From JACDQM01 sp044373315 (GTDB lineage: Bacteria; Pseudomonadota; Gammaproteobacteria; Burkholderiales; Burkholderiaceae_C): a stretch of 56,305 nt of DNA. Location: assembly GCF_044373315.1 (NCBI RefSeq), contig NZ_JBILQK010000016.1, positions 1 to 56,305 of the forward strand. Reading direction: 5' to 3'. The position numbers were made by a program, and so were the translations under genes. Below, piece after piece: positions 51,430-56,305 of the stretch; positions within the stretch are counted from its first letter, which is position 1; every line of letters begins with the position of its first letter. The notes under the pieces were generated by a model. That model was not told the DNA's origin. It did no database searches and saw nothing but the letters and a program-made list of their open reading frames with translations.

Positions 51430-54370
51430 CCAGCAAGGGTTTCAGATAGCGGCCCGTGTGGCTGCTTGCGCAGTCAGCCAGCTGTTCGGGTGTGCCGGCC
51501 AGCAGCAGCTGCCCGCCGCCTGAGCCCCCTTCCGGACCCATGTCCACCAGCCAGTCGGCGGTCTTGATGACGTCCAGGTTGTGCTCGATCACGACGATGG
51601 TGTTGCCCGCGTCACGCAGCTGGTGCAGCACCTTGAGCAGCAGCGCGATGTCGGCGAAGTGCAGGCCGGTGGTTGGCTCGTCCAGGATGTAGAGCGTGCG
51701 GCCGGTGTCGCGCTTTGACAGTTCCAGCGCCAGCTTGACGCGTTGCGCCTCGCCGCCTGAGAGCGTGGTGGCGCTCTGGCCTAGCTTCACATAGCCCAGG
51801 CCCACGTCCAGCAGCGTTTGCAGCTTGCGCGAGATGCTGGGCACGGCGCTGAAGAATTCCGCCGCATCTTCGATCGTCATCCCCAGCACCTGGGTGATGT
51901 TCTTGCCCTTGTAGAGCACCTCCAGCGTCTCGCGGTTGTAGCGCTTGCCATGGCAGACATCGCAGGGCACGTAGACATCGGGCAGGAAGTGCATCTCCAC
52001 TTTGATGACGCCGTCGCCCTGGCAGGCCTCGCAGCGGCCGCCGGCCACGTTGAAGCTGAAGCGGCCGGGGCCGTAGCCGCGCTCGCGCGCGGTGGGCATC
52101 TCGGCGAACAACTCGCGGATTGGCGTGAACAGGCCGGTGTAGGTGGCCGGATTGGAGCGCGGCGTGCGGCCGATCGGCGACTGGTCGACGTTGATGACCT
52201 TGTCGAAGGCGTCCAACCCCTCCATCTCGTCATGCGGCGCCGGGTCCTGGTGGCTCTGGTAGAGCTTCTTGGCCACCGCCGCATACAGCGTGTCGTTCAC
52301 CAGCGTGCTCTTGCCCGAGCCGGAAACGCCGGTGACGCAGGTCAGCAGGCCCACCGGGATTTCGACGCTCACGCCCTTGAGGTTGTTGCCGCGCGCGTTG
52401 ACGATCTTCAGCGTGCGCGGCTCCTTCATGTCGGCCAGGCTGTGGCGCTTGGTCGGCACCTCGATCTTGGCGCTGCCGGACAGATAGCGGCCGGTCAGCG
52501 AGGCCGGGTTGGCCGCCACCTCGGCCGGTGTGCCCTGGGCCATGATGCGGCCGCCATGCACGCCGGCGCCGGGACCCAGGTCCAGGACATAGTCGGCGGC
52601 GCGGATTGCGTCCTCGTCGTGCTCGACCACCAGCACCGAGTTGCCCAGATCGCGCAGATGGCGCAGCGTGGCGATCAGGCGGTCGTTGTCGCGCTGGTGC
52701 AGGCCAATGCTGGGCTCATCCAGCACATACATCACGCCAGTCAGGCCTGAGCCGATCTGCGAGGCCAGGCGGATGCGCTGTGCCTCGCCGCCTGACAGCG
52801 TGTCGGCGCTTCGGTCCAGGCTGAGGTAGTTGAGGCCCACGTCGTTGAGGAAGCGCAGGCGCGAGGCGATCTCGCGGATCACCTTGTCGCCGATCTCGGC
52901 CTTGGCGCCCTTGAGCTTAAGACCTTCGAAATAGTGCAGGCAGTCGGCCAGCGTCGAATGCTCCACCTCATAGATGGGCCGGCCCTTGAAGCCGGGCGCG
53001 GCGTCGGCAGGCTGCAGCACGACATGGCGTGCTTCCCGGCGCAGGCGCGAGCCCTCGCAGTGCGGGCAGGGCTTGGCGGCCATATAGCGCGCCAGATCCT
53101 CGCGCACCGCGCTGGAATCGGTTTCCTTGAAGCGCCGGGTCAGGTTGGGCAGGATGCCTTCAAAGGGATGCGAGCGCTTGACCGAGCGCTTCTTGCCATT
53201 GGCACCTTCAGCTTCGTAGGTGAAGCTGATCTCGTCCAGGCCTGAGCCTTGCAGCAGAACGCTGCGCGCCTGCTCGGGCAGTTCTTCGAACGGCAGCTCG
53301 ATGTCGAAGCCATAGTGCTTGGCCACGCTCTCCAGCATCGAGAAGGTGTAGGCATTGCGCCGGTCCCAGCCCTTGACGGCACCGCTGGCCAGGCTGAGCG
53401 TTGGGAAGGCCACCACACGGTCCGGGTCGAACACCGTCAGCTGGCCCAAGCCCTCGCAGCTCGGGCAGGCGCCCACGGGCGAGTTGAAGGAGAACAGGCG
53501 CGGTTCCAGTTCCGGCAGCGAGTAGCTGCAGATCGGGCAGGCGAATTTGCTGGAGAACAGCGTCTCGGCGCCGGTGTCCATGTTCAGCACCAGTGCGCGA
53601 CCCTCGGCCAGGCGCAGCGCGGCCTCGAAGCTTTCGGCCAGGCGTTGGCGCAGCTGGTCGGCGGAATCGGCACGCACCTTGACCCGGTCCACGACCACGT
53701 CGATATCGTGCTTCTCGGCCTTCTTCAGGGCTGGCACGTCGGGTGCCTCGACTGTCTGGCCGTCGACACGAAAGCGCACATAGCCCTGGGCTTGCATGTC
53801 CTCGAACAGCTCGACGAACTCGCCCTTGCGGTCGCGCGCCACCGGCGCCAGCAACATCAGCTTCGATTCATCGGGCATGGCCAGCACTGCGTCGACCATC
53901 TGGCTGACGCTTTGCGCCTCCAGCGGCAGGTGGTGGTCAGGGCAGAAGGGCGTGCCGGCGCGCGCATAGAGCAGGCGCAGGTAGTCGTGGATCTCGGTCA
54001 CCGTGCCGACGGTCGAGCGCGGGTTGTGGCTGGTCGCCTTCTGCTCGATCGAGATCGCTGGCGACAGCCCTTCGATCACATCAACGTCGGGCTTGTCCAT
54101 CAGCTGCAGGAACTGCCGCGCGTAGGCCGACAGGCTTTCCACGTAGCGGCGCTGGCCCTCGGCATAGAGCGTGTCGAAGGCCAAGCTGGACTTGCCCGAG
54201 CCGGACAGGCCGGTGATCACCACCAGCTGGTTGCGCGGCAGGTCCACATCGATGTTCTTCAGATTGTGGGTACGAGCGCCGCGCACGCGGATCATCGGTG
54301 CCTCTTGGAACGGCACGCGAATCGTCGGCGCTGAGGTGGCGCTCGGGGTATCTGGCAGCGGTGAGGACAT
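51422..54370 (-). CDS. uvrA: UvrABC excinuclease subunit A
   Basis: 982 residues from ATG 54370. Two ABC ATPase modules, each with zinc-binding Cys motifs: Walker A VVITGLSGSGKSSLAFDTLY (near residue 55) and CVTGVSGSGKSTLVNDTLY (near 681); signatures DTLSGGEAQRIRLA and TTLSGGEAQRVKLA; zinc knuckles CPICSYS...CPSCEGLG and CEACQGDG...CDVCHGKR. It finds bulky DNA lesions and loads UvrB. Other in-frame starts are 54400 and 54295 (MIRVRGARTHNLKNID, closest to the usual N-terminus). An upstream LexA box was not evident by eye. Confidence 0.97.
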   Translation of the reverse strand: MSSPLPDTPSATSAPTIRVPFQEAPMIRVRGARTHNLKNIDVDLPRNQLVVITGLSGSGKSSLAFDTLYAEGQRRYVESLSAYARQFLQLMDKPDVDVIEGLSPAISIEQKATSHNPRSTVGTVTEIHDYLRLLYARAGTPFCPDHHLPLEAQSVSQMVDAVLAMPDESKLMLLAPVARDRKGEFVELFEDMQAQGYVRFRVDGQTVEAPDVPALKKAEKHDIDVVVDRVKVRADSADQLRQRLAESFEAALRLAEGRALVLNMDTGAETLFSSKFACPICSYSLPELEPRLFSFNSPVGACPSCEGLGQLTVFDPDRVVAFPTLSLASGAVKGWDRRNAYTFSMLESVAKHYGFDIELPFEELPEQARSVLLQGSGLDEISFTYEAEGANGKKRSVKRSHPFEGILPNLTRRFKETDSSAVREDLARYMAAKPCPHCEGSRLRREARHVVLQPADAAPGFKGRPIYEVEHSTLADCLHYFEGLKLKGAKAEIGDKVIREIASRLRFLNDVGLNYLSLDRSADTLSGGEAQRIRLASQIGSGLTGVMYVLDEPSIGLHQRDNDRLIATLRHLRDLGNSVLVVEHDEDAIRAADYVLDLGPGAGVHGGRIMAQGTPAEVAANPASLTGRYLSGSAKIEVPTKRHSLADMKEPRTLKIVNARGNNLKGVSVEIPVGLLTCVTGVSGSGKSTLVNDTLYAAVAKKLYQSHQDPAPHDEMEGLDAFDKVINVDQSPIGRTPRSNPATYTGLFTPIRELFAEMPTARERGYGPGRFSFNVAGGRCEACQGDGVIKVEMHFLPDVYVPCDVCHGKRYNRETLEVLYKGKNITQVLGMTIEDAAEFFSAVPSISRKLQTLLDVGLGYVKLGQSATTLSGGEAQRVKLALELSKRDTGRTLYILDEPTTGLHFADIALLLKVLHQLRDAGNTIVVIEHNLDVIKTADWLVDMGPEGGSGGGQLLLAGTPEQLADCASSHTGRYLKPLLVR

Positions 54371-54571
54371 GGGCCGGGGCGAGCGTGAAAAACCGTCCAT
54401 GATAGAGCCGAGGCCGGCGTCGAGCTCGCTGCCACGGGCGTCATGGTGCGATCCGCACCGCTCGGACGCGGCCGTGCCGGTTAAATTGGGGGAGTGCCGG
54501 GGGACGGGTGTAGCAGGCCACTCCGCTTTGCGCCATACTCGCGCCCGCACCGCCCCAGCCATCCGAAAGCG

Positions 54572-54730
54572 ATGAAGAAGCGCCATCTCGCCCTGCTCGG
54601 CCTGACCTTGTTGCTGACCCTTTGGCTGGGTTCGGCCGACTGGGGCATGACGCCTGAGCCGCAGACATCGGCTTCTGTGCGCAGCGTGTGGTCCTCGCTG
54701 CTGACCCAGGTGCTGGGGCCGGCTGACTGA
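54572..54730 (+). CDS. Short exported or membrane-anchored protein, unknown
   Basis: 52 residues: MKKRHLALLGLTLLLTLWLG is a clean signal or anchor, then a short tail SADWGMTPEPQTSASVRSVW. It sits between the divergent uvrA start and a run of small exported proteins. No family recognised. The signal-like start argues for a real gene, but the length leaves doubt. Confidence 0.5.
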   Translation: MKKRHLALLGLTLLLTLWLGSADWGMTPEPQTSASVRSVWSSLLTQVLGPAD

Positions 54731-54789
54731 AGCCCTCCAGACGCCGCGCGGCTGGACGTTCGTCCGGCGCATTTGCACTTCGACGCAGC

Positions 54790-54805
54790 CAGCCTGCAAC
54801 TCGTC
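54790..54805 (+). repeat. 16-bp sequence repeated before two small exported-protein genes, copy 1
   Basis: CAGCCTGCAACTCGTC occurs here and again, identically, at 55734-55749, each about 90-105 bases upstream of the start of one of the two related genes (54896 and 55839). The likely cause is duplication of the upstream region together with the gene, or a shared leader or regulatory element. Confidence 0.7.
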
Positions 54806-54895
54806 TCAGGCGCCTGGCAAGGCCCGCAGGCGCTGCCGATACTGACTCCATCGACACCCAATCAGGGGTTCGAGTCCACCGACAAGGAGTCCATC

Positions 54896-55117
54896 ATGAA
54901 GCTGAAGATCCAAGCCCTCATCGCCGTCGTCCTGACCACCGCCGGCATCGCCCACGCCCAGCCCGCACAGCGCATCGAAAAGCTGCCGATGGTCGTCATC
55001 ACCGGCAAGTCGGTGCACGCTGAAACCCGCGTGGTTCGGCTGCCGCGCGTCATCGTCGAGGGCCGCAGCCTGAACAACCAGCGCCTGGCGGCTGCCCAGT
55101 CCGCTCCGGGCATCTGA
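54896..55117 (+). CDS. Small exported protein with two TonB-box-like motifs, paralogue A
   Basis: 73 residues. The signal peptide MKLKIQALIAVVLTTAGIAH is cut near AHAQ, leaving about 52 residues. That mature part has two copies of one motif, KLPMVVITGK and RLPRVIVEGR, followed by QRLAAA. The pattern [KR]L-P-x-V-[VI]-[VI]-x-G-[KR] resembles the TonB box of receptors, compare LERVEITAEKR in the receptor at 15063. The gene at 55839 has the same layout. AAGGAG lies 6 bases before ATG 54896. Function unknown; a TonB-binding peptide or a transporter accessory is speculation. Confidence 0.75.
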   Translation: MKLKIQALIAVVLTTAGIAHAQPAQRIEKLPMVVITGKSVHAETRVVRLPRVIVEGRSLNNQRLAAAQSAPGI

Positions 55118-55157
55118 GGTCGGCTGATGTTCCAGTCCGTTGACCGCATCGTGCCCG

Positions 55158-55204
55158 AGAGCCGAGTCAAGGGCGCAGCGAGCCTGCGCCCCTGACTCGG
55201 CTCT
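55158..55204. terminator. Long hairpin between the small exported-protein genes
   Basis: AGAGCCGAGTCA (55158-55169) pairs with TGACTCGGCTCT (55193-55204), and inside it GGGCGCAG pairs with CTGCGCCC, leaving a 5-base loop. Nearly perfect 20-bp stem. No T-run on the plus strand, so it may be a transcript 3' end protector or a factor-aided terminator. Confidence 0.65.
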
Positions 55205-55341
55205 GCGCCGCCTGCACTTCGTCCTAGCCATGCGCCAGCCGGCGCCCGGGATTCGCAGTTCGTCGCCCACCGCTGGCAGGCGTCTGCGGACCTCTGCACA
55301 GTAGAGCCGCACTGACAGCCTGGCCATCTTCGGAGCCTGCC

Positions 55342-55572
55342 ATGAGAAACCGCAATCACAGCAGCAGTACCTTCCTGACTGCCCTCGTCGCCGTGGCCGG
55401 CGCTGCCGTCATCGGCCTCTGGCTGGCGGAGCAGACCACACCGGTGCAGACGCTGACACGTGCCGCAGGTCCGACGGTGCCAGCGCCGGTGGCCGCTCCG
55501 AATGCCCTTGCGCCGACCGCGGTGCATGCGCAGCTGCCGGCCGGCAAGCGCGTACGAGCCGGGCGCGCCTGA
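55342..55572 (+). CDS. Small exported or membrane-anchored protein, unknown
   Basis: 76 residues. MRNRNHSSSTFLTALVAVAG starts a signal-anchor with a hydrophobic core to about residue 28, followed by a Pro/Ala-rich stretch and a basic end, AQLPAGKRVRAGRA. The LPAGKRV piece may be a worn version of the motif in its neighbours, but this is weak. CGGAGCC lies 5 bases before ATG 55342. It is between the two motif-bearing paralogues and separated from each by hairpins, so each gene is probably its own transcript. Confidence 0.6.
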   Translation: MRNRNHSSSTFLTALVAVAGAAVIGLWLAEQTTPVQTLTRAAGPTVPAPVAAPNALAPTAVHAQLPAGKRVRAGRA

Positions 55573-55597
55573 GTCGCATCGTTTCAAACCGTTGAGC

Positions 55598-55620
55598 AGA
55601 GCCCGGCTGGTCCGGGCTCT
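55598..55620 (+). terminator. Hairpin after the small exported-protein gene
   Basis: AGAGCCCGG (55598-55606), 5-base loop, CCGGGCTCT (55612-55620): a perfect 9-bp stem 25 bases after the stop. Only a weak T stretch follows (GTGCATTTC). Confidence 0.7.
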
Positions 55621-55733
55621 GTGCATTTCAGCGGCTGTCCAGCATTGGCAAGCTAACGTCAATGGTGAACACCAGCAGCTGTGGCATCGGCTTGGGGTTC
55701 AGTTGATCGTCCGTGGCGACCCTTGATCCGCAT

Positions 55734-55749
55734 CAGCCTGCAACTCGTC
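55734..55749 (+). repeat. 16-bp sequence repeated before two small exported-protein genes, copy 2
   Basis: Identical to 54790-54805. It lies 90 bases upstream of ATG 55839. Sequence on either side is only loosely similar to the first copy. Confidence 0.7.
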
Positions 55750-55838
55750 GCTTGTGGCTGGAATTGCAGGGGCCGGGCGCCGAAACTGCAATCACTGAGA
55801 CAGGCCATCAAGCCAGCCAAGCCATCAAGGAGTTCACC

Positions 55839-56120
55839 ATGAGCCGCACCGCCACCAAGACTTTTGTCGCCACCGTCGTCCTCGCACTCGTCGCTGCTGT
55901 CACGCTGGCGCTGACGCATCAGGTGGACGGAAGCAGCGCCAGCCACCTTGCGGTGGTGAAGCTCGAGCGCGTGGTGGTGGTCGGCAAGCGTGCTGTGCCG
56001 TCGTCCGAAGAGACGCAGCAGATCGTGCGCCTGCCGCAAGTCGTGATCGAGGGACGCAGCGTCGGCGCCGAGCAGCGCCTGGCTGCCGCCAAGGCGTCCT
56101 GCACCAGCACGCTGTGCTGA
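55839..56120 (+). CDS. Small exported protein with two TonB-box-like motifs, paralogue B
   Basis: 93 residues. A signal or anchor (FVATVVLALVAAVTLALTH) precedes a mature part holding KLERVVVVGKR and RLPQVVIEGRS, then QRLAAA and a C-terminal Cys pair (CTSTLC). It aligns with the 54896 product over the whole mature region, with a longer spacer between motifs. AAGGAG at 55827-55832 is 6 bases before ATG 55839. The C-terminus of a TonB-dependent receptor gene lies 100 bases away in convergent orientation. Function unknown. Confidence 0.75.
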   Translation: MSRTATKTFVATVVLALVAAVTLALTHQVDGSSASHLAVVKLERVVVVGKRAVPSSEETQQIVRLPQVVIEGRSVGAEQRLAAAKASCTSTLC

Positions 56121-56168
56121 GACTTGCTGCGCCGACAGGCGCGCTCGTGTCTGCGCTCAATATGCAAG

Positions 56169-56192
56169 AAGGCCCGGCATTGCCGGGCCTTT
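56169..56192. terminator. Bidirectional terminator between small protein and receptor genes
   Basis: AAGGCCCGGCA (56169-56179) and TGCCGGGCCTT (56181-56191) form an 11-bp perfect stem. TTTG follows on the plus strand and TTCTTG on the minus strand, so it could end both convergent transcripts. Confidence 0.85.
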
Positions 56193-56218
56193 GTCTTGGC
56201 GTACAGCGCTGATGGCGC

Positions 56219-56305
56219 TTACTTCATCGCGTAGTGCAGGCTCAGGTAGACATAGCGGCCGCGCGGGTCGGTGTAGCTGGGGTCGTAGCCCGACAGGAAG
56301 TAGTA
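56219..56305 (-). CDS. TonB-dependent receptor, C-terminal fragment cut by window end
   Basis: The last 28 codons of a minus-strand gene: YYFLSGYDPSYTDPRGRYVY, then LSLHYAMK and a stop at 56219. A Tyr-rich final strand pair with D-P-R-G-R-Y-V-Y-L-S is typical of the barrel end of TonB-dependent receptors (usual form DPRGRxxxLGL...). It is short, so the family call rests on this motif alone. Confidence 0.7.
   Translation of the reverse strand, partial: YYFLSGYDPSYTDPRGRYVYLSLHYAMK

Noticed and set aside
1..56305. Search for tRNA, rRNA, CRISPR arrays, phage structural genes and replication origins
   Set aside because: None seen. The only phage-named item is the chromosomal holin-family membrane protein at 41190-41546, which is not evidence of a prophage.

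Overview
The window is high-GC DNA (codon third positions are mostly G or C) from a proteobacterium, most likely a betaproteobacterium of the order Burkholderiales, in the Rubrivivax/Roseateles/Leptothrix/Ideonella part of it. Supporting content is a TctC/Bug-type solute receptor, a PEP-CTERM protein of the MHFG type, a SWIB protein with a histone-H1-like Lys/Ala/Pro tail, a persulfide dioxygenase-rhodanese fusion, an acetoacetyl-CoA synthetase, and a yybP-ykoY riboswitch in front of a TerC gene. The species is inference. It reads as ordinary chromosome with a few accessory patches; I see no rRNA, tRNA, CRISPR array, prophage or plasmid functions.

Layout. 1-4.2 kb (minus): class III nucleotide cyclase with TPRs, then a vanadium-haloperoxidase/PAP2 protein with a (Gly-Thr-Thr)12 N-terminus, then a subtilase cut by the window edge; this looks like one operon and is the least familiar unit here. 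4.2-9 kb: metallo-beta-lactamase hydrolase, LuxR-type and Crp/Fnr-type regulators, M48 peptidase, flavin reductase, and two tandem thioredoxins, one lacking the nucleophilic cysteine. 9-13.4 kb: acetoacetyl-CoA synthetase, an exported protein of unknown role, and the persulfide dioxygenase-rhodanese fusion. 13.4-19.3 kb: an accessory cassette (AraC regulator, TonB-dependent receptor, class C beta-lactamase-like esterase) followed by a gene-poor stretch with a 169-bp palindromic MITE-like element.

19.3-30.8 kb: a peptide-type ABC transporter with four tandem paralogous solute-binding proteins on the minus strand, divergent from two permeases and a fused double ATPase, closed by a clear terminator. 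30.9-38.9 kb: small lipoprotein, periplasmic Cache protein, chemoreceptor, two overlapping TPR-GGDEF diguanylate cyclases and a TctC receptor, so mostly signalling. 39-42.9 kb: moaC, a BepA-like M48 peptidase, a small holin-like membrane protein, and a manganese riboswitch plus TerC.

42.9-49.3 kb: an iron-uptake locus with a Fur box, tonB-exbB-exbD, a catecholate-siderophore-type receptor, a PiuC-type Fe(II) dioxygenase and an overlapping FMN-dependent alpha-hydroxy acid oxidase. 49.3-54.4 kb: SWIB/H1-like protein, lone receiver-domain protein, PEP-CTERM protein and uvrA. 54.5-56.3 kb: small exported proteins, two of which carry paired motifs resembling TonB boxes, next to the C-terminus of another TonB-dependent receptor at the window end.
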